From Trichopria drosophilae (lineage: Eukaryota; Arthropoda; Insecta; Hymenoptera; Diapriidae): a stretch of 64,000 nucleotides of DNA. The notes beneath the pieces are model-generated. The model saw only the letters and a program-made list of their open reading frames with translations, ran no database searches and was not told where the DNA came from. How positions within the stretch are numbered: position 1 is the first letter of the stretch; each line of letters starts with the position of its first letter. This document shows positions 36,263 through 46,286 of the stretch, piece after piece. The position numbers were made by a program, and so were the translations under genes. Location of the stretch: the NCBI GenBank assembly GCA_030407085.1, contig CM059587.1, positions 69,533,001 to 69,597,000 of the forward strand, read 5' to 3'.

Positions 36263-37336
36263 ATGTCTTTGACACAAAAAGAAAGGATCGAAATCCTTAT
36301 TCTGCGAGGATGCGGCGATAAAAAAAGAACATACGAACAAGTCGTCCGCCAATTTAATGATACCCATCCTGATCGTCTACCTATTTGCAAATCAACTGTT
36401 TGTAAGACTGTTTCTCGGTTTCAAGATACTGGCTCTGTCAATGATCGACCAAAATCAGGAAGACCAAAAACGTCCACGAACGAAGACAACAGTTTAGCGG
36501 TCTGTGCAAGTGTCGTTGAGGACGTCCATACTTCGGTAAGAAAGATTGCGCAAGCCACTGGTATCGGCAAATCGTCTGTCCATGAAATATTAAAAGCAAA
36601 TAAGTTCCATCCATATAAAATAAAATATGTACAAGAACTTTCGGAAGATGACTTCGATCGGAGATTAGAATTTTGTGAGGAAATGATGAGACGTTGTGAC
36701 GAAAATGAATTATTTCCTTTCTGGATATGCTTCTCTGATGAAGCTACGTTTCAGTTGAGTGGAGAAGTTAATAGGCACAACCTACGATATTGGTCGGACG
36801 AAAATCCTCATTGGATGAGAGATACTCACACACAACATCCACAGAAAATCAATGTTTGGGCTGGCATTTTGTGCAATCAAATTGTTGGGCCTTTCTTCGT
36901 TGAAGAGAATTTCACGGCTGAAAGGTACTGTAATTTGTTAAATAACCAGATTATACCGGCAATACGAAATATTGCTGGTATAGCGTTTGATAATGTCTGG
37001 TTTCAACAGGATGGAGCTCCTTGTCATTTTGGTTTGATTGTACGCAATCTATTAAATAATATTTTCCCCCGACGTTGGATTGGTAGGAGGGGTTCGATCG
37101 AGTGGCCACCGAGGTCACCTGATCTAACTCCTCTGGACTATTTTTACTGGGGTTTCTTGAAGAACAAGGTCTACGAAACGAAACCAAAAGACATTGATGA
37201 GTTGAAAGAAAAAATAATTCAAGGTTCTAATACAGTATCTCAAGAAATGCTGCAAAAAGTTTATGATAACTTCTATGCACGATTGGGATATTGTCAAGTT
37301 GCTGAAGGACTTCAATTCGAACATCTTATAAATTAG
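36263..37336 (+). CDS. intact DDE transposase, Tc1/mariner superfamily
   Basis: A 357-aa frame starts at ATG 36263 (MSLTQKERIEILILRG) and ends at TAG with no internal stop. Residues from about 1 to 65 form a helix-turn-helix of the DUF4817 type (YEQVVRQFNDTHPD, then STVCKTVSRFQDTGSV). A basic linker with SGRPKTS and a second helix-turn-helix (HTSVRKIAQATGIGKSSVHEIL, about 89-110) follow. The DDE domain has D159 (CFSDEATF), D250 (WFQQDGAPCH) and D287 (PRSPDLTPLDYFYWG), with 36 residues between the last two. Both HTH units should bind the iterated subterminal repeats and the DDE triad should cut at TA. It sits centrally between inverted arrays. Full length and an intact triad suggest a functional enzyme. 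Family membership (IS630/Tc1/mariner, DUF4817 plus DDE_3 layout) is from recognised motifs; the exact clade is not fixed. Confidence 0.9.
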   Translation: MSLTQKERIEILILRGCGDKKRTYEQVVRQFNDTHPDRLPICKSTVCKTVSRFQDTGSVNDRPKSGRPKTSTNEDNSLAVCASVVEDVHTSVRKIAQATGIGKSSVHEILKANKFHPYKIKYVQELSEDDFDRRLEFCEEMMRRCDENELFPFWICFSDEATFQLSGEVNRHNLRYWSDENPHWMRDTHTQHPQKINVWAGILCNQIVGPFFVEENFTAERYCNLLNNQIIPAIRNIAGIAFDNVWFQQDGAPCHFGLIVRNLLNNIFPRRWIGRRGSIEWPPRSPDLTPLDYFYWGFLKNKVYETKPKDIDELKEKIIQGSNTVSQEMLQKVYDNFYARLGYCQVAEGLQFEHLIN

Positions 37337-37599
37337 TGGGCATAGACATGTTAAAAATCCAGTAAAGAAAATAGAAGCGAAGGAAAATTTAAACTTTAAA
37401 ATAGAAAAAAAATTAAAAAAATAAAAAAAAAACAAATAAAAGGTAAAAACAAAAAAAAAATATACAAAAATAAAAAAAAAAGATTCTCAAAATCGTCTAC
37501 CTCCTCGCGGTAAGAATCGGTGAACTTTGAAATATTTAAAGGCAAAAGACGTCATTTAAAATTTTGGAAACGTGGTCCGCTATTCCAGGTACGTGGTTC

Positions 37600-38156
37600 G
37601 CTGATTGCAGCTCCATCTGTTAACAAAAATAATTATAATAGGTAAAATTTACGTAACTTTTTCTGAAGAAGAGAAATCTGCAATAAAATTTGGGAGTTCC
37701 CATTTAAAATTTTTAAGTTTCCCCCTCCATCACCCCCAGCCTGTGGGGGTGGGGGGTCGTGTTAGGTGTCACTGGATAGCTCTCTTGAAACCATTAAATA
37801 CGTGTGTTTTTACTTTTTTGATCCGTTGTGTTTTTCGCGAGATTTTTAAAACTTTTTAGAATAATTTTTTAATTTCGTTGATTACAGCGCCATCTGTCAA
37901 CAAAAACAATTATAATGGTAGGCAAAATTTACGTAACTTTTTCTGAGGAAGCAAAATCTGCAATAAAAATTGGGGGTTCCCATTTAAAATTTTTAAGTTA
38001 CCCCCTCTATCACCCCCAGCGGGTGGGGGTGGGGGGTTGTGTTAGGTGTCACTGGATAGCTCTCTTGAAACCATTGAATACGTGTATTTTTACTTTTACG
38101 ATTCGATGTCGATTTTCCGAGATATTTGAGTGTTTCCATACTTTTCGGACACCCTG
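37600..38156 (-). repeat. right 280-bp iterated repeat (two boxes)
   Basis: The complement of the left-array box (CTCTTGAAACCATT(A/G)AATA) occurs at about 37782 and 38062, a period of 280 bp. Units are inverted relative to the left array and lie 3' of the transposase. Confidence 0.9.
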
Positions 38157-38159
38157 TAT

Positions 38160-39630
38160 ATATATATACAAGAAAAGCGATTGAGAAGTTAATCGCGTCC
38201 TAAATGCTGTTCTGACTTTGTTTATACCAAACTTGTCCAATTTCAACATTATTTCTTTCTGCGTGAAGCCGAATAAAGCAAAGCGAGGTGATTGTTACAA
38301 TTTCTATTATAACACGGGGGGGGGGGGTGGTTGACGGAACCATGGGAAAAAGGTAGAAGTGGCTATAGCATGTAATAATAGTAAAATTAACAACTGTATG
38401 TTTCATTTACAATTACGAATATTGTACCTTGTATCAAATTATAACTAATATTACTATGACAAAAGGCTATTTTAATTGAAATCAATTTTATTACATCTTT
38501 TTTTTATTATATTACTTAGTAACATTTAAAGTCACTACTTAACCCCCTAGAGTGACGCACTTATGCGCAGACAACAGTTTTCGTCTCAAACTTTACTCAA
38601 ATTTTAAATTCCGCGATCACGAACATCTGGAGATACAATTTTTTTGGAGATCAAACCATTTTTTGAACTTGCTCCACCTTATTGGATTGGCCATTTTTAA
38701 TTTTGAAACTCTAATTTCAGATTCAGATTCAGCGACCTCCAAAACTATAACACCAGAGTTCTAGGAGAATGCAATGAAAATTTGTTCCAAGAAAAAAATG
38801 GCATAAAAAGCTGATTTCGTTAAAATCGCTGTAGATTTGAAGTTATGTAAGGTGATGGACATTTCAGTATTGGAAAATAGTAAACGGAACGATGCCATAG
38901 TATTGTTTTCTACATATTTAGTTAATTTAACTATTTTTATAATGTGTGTTTAACTTTTTGAAAATTGATCCATTAACTACTTCTTTCTCTCTGTGCAACT
39001 TGCTATAAACAAATAATATTCTAAAGAATGTATTCCATCTTCATTTTTATCGATATCTCTCTTGTTCCTGTTTCAAAAAGACTTTCCTTCCACGAACTGA
39101 ATATGAACGATATTGCATTGCTCTAAGAGCATTCACTCGGACTACCCCAATCCCTTGGAATACCCTTTTACGCCAATTTTCTATCAGATCTCTTAGTGTA
39201 TAGCTATCCGGCTTGTGGTATGGATATTACACACTCACACTGGATTTGTTTGTGTACTATATGCGGGCTTTGAGAATGTCTGAAATTGTTGTGAGCAGTA
39301 TGAATATGAATGGCCGAGCATTTATTGCATAATATTTGATTACTTTTTTTTTACATTATTTAATATGCATAACAACAAAGTTTAAATTGAAATAAAAAAC
39401 GTCATTATAAATCGTGTAGATATGTAAATACATATTGCTTTGTTAAGAAAGCTAAATCTGATATTATCTTCTTTACTATAGTAATACCTATAGTATATTA
39501 TAATATTGATTATAAAACACTTTTACATGGTGACATTTCAGTTTATCGACCGCAGCAGTTCTACAAATAAAACTTAAATGTTATTTTTAAGGTGTGAAAA
39601 TTAGAAAATGAACCGATATTAAATATTATA
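38160..39630. other. unassigned, with G12 run and repeat fragment
   Basis: A G12 run lies at 38316-38327. TTAACCCCCTAGAGTGACGCAC-like wording near 38539 looks like a TTAA-type element end. It is followed by a fragment (38640-38760) of the 122-bp repeat family (AATTTTGAAACTCTAATTTC, GATTCAGCGACCTCC), with no partner end. The rest is unassigned. Confidence 0.35.
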
Positions 39631-39705
39631 GTTGGAGAAAATAAATAAAGCCATTACGGTTCTTGACATTTATTGGATCGTTAGGTCTTCTACAGTGTGT
39701 CCAAC

Positions 39706-39734
39706 GTTTCGACCCAACTCTGGGTCCTCTTCAG
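39706..39734 (-). ncRNA. hammerhead-ribozyme-like core
   Basis: On minus, CTGAAGA (39728-39734) is followed, after one extra G, by GACCCA, loop GAGT, TGGGTC (a perfect 6-bp stem) and GAAAC (39706-39710). CUGANGA, stem II and GAAAC in this order are the hammerhead core. Penelope-like retroelements carry such motifs in their ends. Stem III and the cleavage triplet are not convincingly placed, and the extra G weakens the fit. A related string lies at 34191-34208. It could equally be a chance relic of a repeat. Confidence 0.3.
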
Positions 39735-39764
39735 GGGCTTCTAATACAAAATATAAGAATAAAC

Positions 39765-40925
39765 TAGTGTTGGCGTGGTGCCTCGCTCGCTTCGCTCGCT
39801 CAGAAACTTCGACCCAGTAGAGAAGTCGGCTATTCCTTAATACTCGTTTGTTTACTAACAGCTTTCAATTATATTATAAAATTATATTGATATTTGGGGG
39901 TCCAATCATATTTAGGTCCAAGTTGCCTCGATAGATATGTTACAACAATATAGTGTTTCTTACATGTATGAAAATTGAAAATGAGCATTTTCAAAACTTC
40001 GACCCCGACAAAAGGCCAGCCGAAGTATTAATAAATAAAAGTTGCAAAATACTTACTTCAAGCACTTGTATTGTAATAGACTATTCGATGCGTATTACAT
40101 GTTTATAGTGTTTTACTAATTACTGTCTGTATCATTATGATCTTATACATACAATACATATACATATAATTCGTCAAAGATATCTTGAAAGTGTCGAAAA
40201 GATCTCTGACGGATATCTTTTAGATACTGTAAGACATCTTTTAGATATATCGAAATAGTTATTTTCGTATCAAGGGCGTAAAAGAACTTATGCGTCCGTA
40301 GGTGATCAGCGCTCCCGAGGGGCTGGCGAGGACTACCCCTGGGGGGTAGGGGGTCGAAACCTCACAATTTGATGAAAAACTATAGGGTAATTTTTTTGCC
40401 AAGGTGACCAAAATCAATATTTTTTCAGACAATAGTCATAAGCATTTTAAACCAGTTTTTATAGCATTATCGTTGACTTTAGGAAGAAAAAGAATAAAAC
40501 CTTTTTTTGTAGAGAATTACATGCTCTATCTTTTTTGTTTGAAACATTTTTTAATAAAATTTGTATTTTTCAAAATAAATGCAAAAAACTACGAAGAAAC
40601 TTAATTGGGGCTAATTTTTTTTAATAATGGACGGATGGATCTGCGCCAAAATCTAATCAGATCTAAGTTATGCCAAGACGCGTATTAAAAAAAAAAATTT
40701 ATGTCAATACGCTTATCCGTTCGCGAGTTATCGCGAGACAAAAAAACGGGACGTACGGACGTACGTACGTACAAGATCACGGACACAAATTTTTTTATTG
40801 TTGATTTGGGTTCCTTAGGGTCTGAAACGTCGACATTTGATGAAAAACTATAGGGTAATTTTTTTGCCCGAAGTGACCAAATTCAATACTTCGTCCAGAC
40901 TTAGTCTGGGTCAAAGTAAAAAGTT
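39765..40925 (+). mobile_element. dispersed element, copy 2 (inverted relative to 1.8-3.5 kb)
   Basis: 39765-40285 matches 2890-3478 in reverse complement, and 40685-40925 matches 1850-2035 likewise. A segment starting GATGAAAAACTATAGGGTAA is present twice, 468 bp apart (40371 and 40839). The middle (40290-40680) has a GC-rich patch and a 66-codon frame of no recognisable family. At 40748-40775 the words GTACGTACG recur in tandem. No coding domain is visible. Confidence 0.6.
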
Positions 40926-41026
40926 TATAATAAATATAACACTTAAATGTAATTCGTGAACACAAAAGTACTAACCCGTGACAGATGTTTGATTACGACG
41001 CATCACAATGGGAATATTTCCTTTGA

Positions 41027-41315
41027 TTTTTTTTCGATATACTACGTGTAAAATTTGATTTTACGCACTACTGCTGACCGGGGATCTCTCGTGCTGCCCG
41101 GCTGAGCCGGGCACGCGTTCGCCGCGGTCATCACACGTGCGTATCATCATATTTGACCCACAAAAAACGGCGCACAAATTTTACGCATAGTATATCGAAA
41201 AATTTCGTTCGACACGCGGGCGTAAGAATTCGATTTTACGCACCGGCCTATCTAATCGCATGTTGAAAACGGCGCGTAAAATCGTATTTTACGCACTAGT
41301 ATCGAAAAATACTAT
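41027..41315. mobile_element. TTTACGCAC element fragment related to the 6.6-8.3 kb foldback
   Basis: The interior repeats the wording of the foldback arms: TGCTGCCCGG, a GC-rich box, CATCACACGTGCGTA, TTTGACCCACAAAAAACGGC, then TCTAATCGCATGTT. The left end TTTTTTCGATATACTA and the right end TATCGAAAAATACTATT are inverted. It looks like a single-arm, solo version of that family. Confidence 0.65.
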
Positions 41316-41330
41316 TTTACATAAATACAT

Positions 41331-41933
41331 CGTGGATATATATTCGTACATATCAATCAACACATTAAAAAGCATTAAGTACTGTCTGTGTGTATATTCA
41401 GACGTGTAGAACATGAGTATACTAATAAAATGAATAGATGGATGTGTACGTAGAGAAAAGGATTGAAAATGAGGTATGAGAACCTAACTTTAATTTTTAT
41501 CACGGTTAAAAAGTTATCTAGCAAAGTCTTTTTGCAGTTTTTAGAGCGTTCGACAGATTTCTATAGCGTGTAAAATTAAAACATTTTATAAAATCGTTTA
41601 TGTACGGTAATTAAGTTATAGTATAATTTTAATTTTGAAGGTCTACACGAAGTACTCGTGGCTCTCATTATAGAAATAAATATTCACTCTGTCATATGTC
41701 AATTAATTTTTAAGATCTAATCTAGATCAAAGGTAAAAACAAAAATCATATGCGTATTACAGGTATCGTGCAAATGTGAAATTTGTTATTACTTTCTTGT
41801 TATGCTAACATTCGCGCTCTATAAACACCCTAGTTTAACGAATTCCATTTCCGGTCGATTTTATTTAATTTGATGAAAATTCCCACATCTTTAAAGGTTT
41901 TTAAATAATTTACATACTTTTAGTATTTATATA
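41331..41933. other. unassigned AT-rich DNA
   Basis: No gene or repeat is seen. Confidence 0.3.
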
Positions 41934-42278
41934 TACCCGCGTAGAAATTTTCGGTACGGCATCAGTATGGCTCGAGTATTGGAAGAGCACGGCTAAGTAT
42001 TGGGAAGAGTATGGCTATGATATGGGTGTTGTATGCCCTTTGTTTGGTCAAGGTATATGGGATAAGTCTGGCTTAGGATCGTTATCCATACTATTGCTAG
42101 ACTACTTCCGAACGGGTGCCAGACTCTTTCAAGACTTTATTTTGATGTAAAAAAAAAATAAATTTAAACATTTTTTAAATTTATAAATATTTTATATTAA
42201 AGTCTCGCATTGTCTATTTTAATTTAACCTATTTTCTTACAATTATTAACGCTCGCCAATAAATTAAAAAAACCTTTC

Positions 42279-42353
42279 GCTTCGGGGGATTTGAACCAGC
42301 GACCCTAACATCGCAAAGCATGCACGCTAACCACTACGCTACACCCTGTGTTA
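42279..42353 (-). repeat. tRNA-like unit in left arm
   Basis: On minus, A box TAGCGTAGTGGTTAGCGTG and B box GGTTCAAATCC have tRNA spacing, followed by CCCGAAGCG and the body phrase GGCGAGCGTTAATAA. Confidence 0.6.
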
Positions 42354-42540
42354 CAAAATAAAATTTCAGAACTTGTATATTAAGATCGTAGATAGTCAAT
42401 TTTTTGTATAGATAAGTTTCCCGCTTTTAAAATTGAAATAAAATTAATGTAAGTTATGTAGTAAAAGAATAATCATCCAATAAAATTAAAAATATAAAAA
42501 GCAATCTGTTTTTAAAAAATAGTTGCAGATTTTCCGATTT

Positions 42541-42606
42541 GTGTACAATTTGTGTACAATTTGTGTACAATTTGTGTACAATTTGTGTACAATTTGTGTA
42601 CAATTT
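42541..42606 (+). repeat. 11-bp tandem repeat, six units
   Basis: Six consecutive perfect copies of GTGTACAATTT lie inside the foldback loop. Confidence 0.95.
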
Positions 42607-43095
42607 GTTACGATTTTCACATTTTCACGAAAAATAAGTCAATAAATGATAAAATTATAATATATTAATAGCTGCTTTGTATTGATTACGATGGTAGCGT
42701 TTTTTCATGATAGAATGTGACAGATTTTCATGATTTAATAATAGTACCGTAAAATAATAGTTTTAAAATTGGGGCCTACCAACAATGGGTTAGATAATAT
42801 TGCATGCAAGCGGTTTCTAAAAATTTGCAAAATTTGGAATATTTAAAATTCTAAAATATCTCGAGAACGTTAGTAGATACGCGAAATCTGACAAAATTTG
42901 GAGGTGTAGCGATAGTGGGGACAACCTCGAGCAAATCAATACAGACCTCCAAACGAAATTTGCAAATATGTAAAATAAAAAATTTTTTAAATGTTTAATT
43001 ACCTTGGAACATATGGCCAGAGATACGGGAAACTTATCTATACAAAAAATTGACTATCTACGATCTTAATATACAAGTTCTGAAATTTTATTTCG

Positions 43096-43172
43096 TAACA
43101 CAGGGCGTAGCGTAGTGGTTAGCGTGCATACTTTGCGATGTTAGGGTCGCTGGTTCAAATCCCCCGAAGCGA
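43096..43172 (+). repeat. tRNA-like unit in right arm
   Basis: This mirrors the left-arm unit: A box TAGCGTAGTGG (43109-43119), B box GGTTCAAATCC (43152-43162). It differs from the left arm at a few bases (GGGCGTAG against GGGTGTAG, CATACTTT against CATGCTTT). Confidence 0.6.
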
Positions 43173-43515
43173 AAGGTTTTTTTAATTTATTTGCGAGCGT
43201 TAATAATTGTAAGAAAATAGGTTAAATTAAAATAGACAATGCGAGACTTTAATATAAAATATTTATAAATTTAAAAAATGTTTAAATTTATTTTTTTTTT
43301 ACATCAAAATAAAGTCTTGAAAGAGTCTGGCACCCGTTCGGAAGTAGTCTAGCAATAGTATGGATAACGATCCTGAGCCAGACTTATCCCATATACCTTG
43401 ACCAAACAAGGGGCATACAACACCCATATCATAGCCATACTCTTCCCAATATTTAGCCGTACTCTTCCAATACTCGAGCCATATTGATGCCGTACCGAAA
43501 ATTTCTACGCGGGTA

Positions 43516-45060
43516 GAATCTCGAAACTATTTAATTTAACGTGGTAATATATATTTTCTGGGGTTATTTTTACTTTCAGCACTGCCTCATGTTTCCGTGT
43601 TTCCAATAAAGGTAAATTCCTATCAAAAAATTTAAACGAATTTCCGTTTTATATACTAACGAAGCGACGCCTTTACTTAATTAGATTACGAGCCTTGAAT
43701 TTGATATAACGACAGACTATGTCGAAAATGGTTAGTACATCATATGGAAACATTTAATGAGGGAAAATTAGGCCAAAGGGATCGGTTGGACCACGCATTC
43801 CCGAAAGACCAATAACTATAATGAAAATCGTCTCATGTGACTGAAAGCCGTACAGCTTTAATCAAAATATAAATTCGTAAACGCGTTGATTATGGCCATT
43901 CACACTTTATTGTTGTGGAAATACTAAATTTATATTATTTTCATCAATTTTTCGACGTGATATACGCAGATAATGCGATAGTAATTTTATAGATTGCTTT
44001 GGCTGTGTGCTTTTAGGTAATTTCGAAATGACATTTGTTTGCTTTTATATTCGTGTATTATGGTGTTAATTTTTAACGAAATAATTTGCTTGGAATCCCA
44101 CAGAGTATACGAGTGTTATATGCCATCATTATTCGTGCATTGAATTTATCCCGACACCTGATTTGCAAAAGAATACTAAAAGTCTATATAGTCATAACTA
44201 TTTCAACATCAGTGATGTGCCATCATTTTGCAGGCGAATTCCTGTGATTATGATACCTAGTAATAATGTTCCTTGAAACGTTAAAGAAATGAAATTCACT
44301 GCAGAGGTTATTGTTCTAATTTAGATAAGTACTAATGAAATTAACATCCAGTACAAATGAGACATTTGGCAGAAAAAGGCTCAAAATAAACAGTGAAAGT
44401 GAATTCTCGATATGCAGATTGTCGAAAAACTGGATAACTATATTTCAGATTTAGATCCTATGCGATATATTTTCAGCAAAAAAGTCTAGTACTAAAATTG
44501 AACCTCAAGCATACAGAACCGAACAGAACCGAACCTTACAACAAGCGTAAATATCTTTGTTGCAAGATAATTAACATTATGACAATCTTATTTAACCCTG
44601 TAGTAAGGTTTGTTTTTTTTCAAACTCTACAATTCATTCCTTTGTGATATTTCGTTAGCTATTTAGCAAAATGTGGTGGGCCTGAAATATAAAAAAATTA
44701 GCATTTTTCTCCTTTTTGAGATTATAACTACAGAGAAATATTATAAATCGAAATGTCATTGTAACTGAATAATAGGGTCTGAAAAAAATCTTAAAAAGAC
44801 ATCTGAATTACTACATAGAAAGTGATTTTTTTTCCGAAAACTCGCCCCTCAAACTTTATGCCTGAGATCTGACGAAAATATTTCATAGAATCTGATATAT
44901 TACTGATCAGTTTTAGAACACCATTTATAGGCGAGTCATTTGTCGCCAGCAAGCACGTTTGATACCAAATTTATCAATAATAATTGATCAACGTTTCGAA
45001 TGTTTGGTACTTTTTTCAGACAAATTTATTTGATCAGGAATAAATTATAAAGAAAAAAAG
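43516..45060. other. unassigned AT-rich DNA
   Basis: No gene. A short direct repeat CCGAACAGAACCGAACC lies at about 44519-44535. Confidence 0.3.
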
Positions 45061-45063
45061 TTG

Positions 45064-45128
45064 CGACCCCGACGGAGATTCGAACCTGTATAGCCGCTCG
45101 GCAAATGCTCAAAGGTTGCACTTCTTAA
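45064..45128 (-). repeat. tRNA-like SINE fragment
   Basis: On minus, a GCCGAGCGGCTATACAGG-like segment precedes the B box GGTTCGAATCTCC and then GTCGGGGTCGCAAC. It shares the 3' wording with 23258-23340. Confidence 0.4.
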
Positions 45129-45129
45129 C

Positions 45130-46075
45130 ACACTTGATAAATAATATTTATAGACAAATTTCAAATGTGTTTTGTCATAAAGTATACGATAGTTTTATAT
45201 TAAAAGAAAGGTATTCAATTTGGAAAGTGATTTTAAAATATAACTTGATACTTGAATAAAGTAATATGTTAAATCTTCGAAGTAAGGGCGTTCTGTAGTG
45301 GACTTTGCACCACGATTTTTTCGCAAAATTCACTTCCGGTTCGCCTGCACCAATTCTGAAGCGATTATGACATCAGTTTGGGAGCTTTCATATGAAATGT
45401 TTACCTTCGCAGTTACAGAGCTGGAATTTCGAAAAATGTTAAAATTAATTATTTAATTTTACGTACTGAAGTTATACAGTTCAGCTGTTTGCCGCTTCGT
45501 CATTATACCGCTGTTTCTCGTTCACCTCGAAATGTTGGGTTGAATTGCAATCATCGCAAAAAATCTGAAATTCAGTGGAAATTACAAACATGCCTGTCTT
45601 TGCACAATTATTTCATGCAGTGCTTGTTGTAAACAATTAAAATAGAATATGATGTAATTAGGGTATAAAATACGATTCCACTCGCGGAAATCAAATGGTC
45701 CATTTTTAACATTGTGTTAAGACCCATGCATAGTTTTAAATTTTCACATTCCAAATTGCAATAATGTGCCGGGGAGTTATGTGCGTGACTGTTTCACGGG
45801 GATGTGAGTAAAATTAGTTACAAAATTTAGCAAGTCTAAACTATATGCATTTAGAACATAATTTTAAAAGAACAAAATATGAAATCTAAAAGTAATAATT
45901 TGGATTACTTCTAAACATTACTTATCTGAATACTATAATGTATTGAATTCAAACACTTTTTTAGCAGGTACAGGGTATATAAATATATGAACTATACTAT
46001 TCTACAAACATATTGATGCGTCTTCTACATTTCCGTAAACGGTTGATCAAGAAATGCTAATCTCTATTAATTGCA
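45130..46075. other. unassigned
   Basis: 45290-45420 is slightly GC-richer (CACTTCCGGTTCGCCTGC) and may be a repeat fragment. There is no gene. Confidence 0.25.
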
Positions 46076-46076
46076 G

Positions 46077-46286
46077 GTGAATAATCGTTATCAATCGGAC
46101 TTGCACATGGCCCCAGGAGTGGCCTAGGCATTACCCTGGGGACCTGCAGCCGACGACGATTCCGGGTGAAGGACGAAGGCGGAGGAGGCCGCTATGAACG
46201 CAAGCGTCAATATTGAGAGGAACTCCTGGCGGCTGCCTCCTGATGAGACCGTTCAGGTTGCTGATCCGCGTTCTAAGTCTACTCAG
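46077..46286 (+). CDS. candidate GC-rich exon (5'UTR plus short coding start)
   Basis: A 210-bp GC-rich block lies in AT-rich DNA and is bounded by splice-like sites: TTAATTGCAG just before 46077 and CTCAG|GTAAAA at 46286. An ATG at 46194 opens exactly 31 codons (MNASVNIERNSW to DPRSKSTQ) to the donor, in phase 0. Upstream in the same frame are two stops and a six-codon mini-ORF (ATG at 46107). This layout would fit a first coding exon with a 5' leader. No domain is recognisable and no neighbouring exon could be identified. It could also be a retroelement 5' fragment. The frame stays open past the donor for 71 more codons, so frame alone does not prove splicing. Confidence 0.35.

Larger units (their letters stand above)
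34283..38156 (+). mobile_element. complete mariner-superfamily element, 3.9 kb
   Basis: The ends are CAGGGTGTCCGAAAAGTATG on the left and the same read inward on the right, flanked by TA (34281-34282 and 38157-38158) inside (TA)n runs. From outside in: a left array of 280-bp units with four boxes, an inner inverted block (about 35430-35570), a relic of a transposase 5' half, an intact transposase, the inverted partner block (about 37470-37600), and a right array of two boxes. At 3,874 bp it is long for a mariner-type element, with the extra length in the arrays. An intact transposase and matching ends make this a candidate autonomous copy. Confidence 0.85.
41936..43513. mobile_element. 1,578-bp foldback element with tRNA-like arms
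   Basis: The left arm 41936-42423 and right arm 43026-43513 are each 488 bp and nearly identical in inverted orientation. The outer ends are CCCGCGTAGAAATTTTCGGT and its complement, flanked by TA (41934-41935 and 43514-43515). Each arm has a tRNA-derived promoter sequence and a T-rich tract. The 602-bp loop contains an 11-bp tandem repeat and the phrase AATATCTCGAGAACG. There is no protein-coding frame. The equal arm length and few mismatches argue for recent activity or arm conversion. Confidence 0.8.

Noticed and set aside
36951..37435. Minus-strand frames of 78 and 103 codons
   Set aside because: They are antisense shadows of the intact transposase and its A-rich 3' flank.
34246..38184. 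Repeated 70-92-codon frames such as those starting MVGKIYVTFSEEAKSA
   Set aside because: They are frames of the 280-bp subterminal units repeated in each copy, not a protein family.
42541..42606. Short-repeat array as a CRISPR or origin iteron
   Set aside because: It is a perfect 11-bp tandem without spacers inside a foldback loop; simple tandem expansion explains it.
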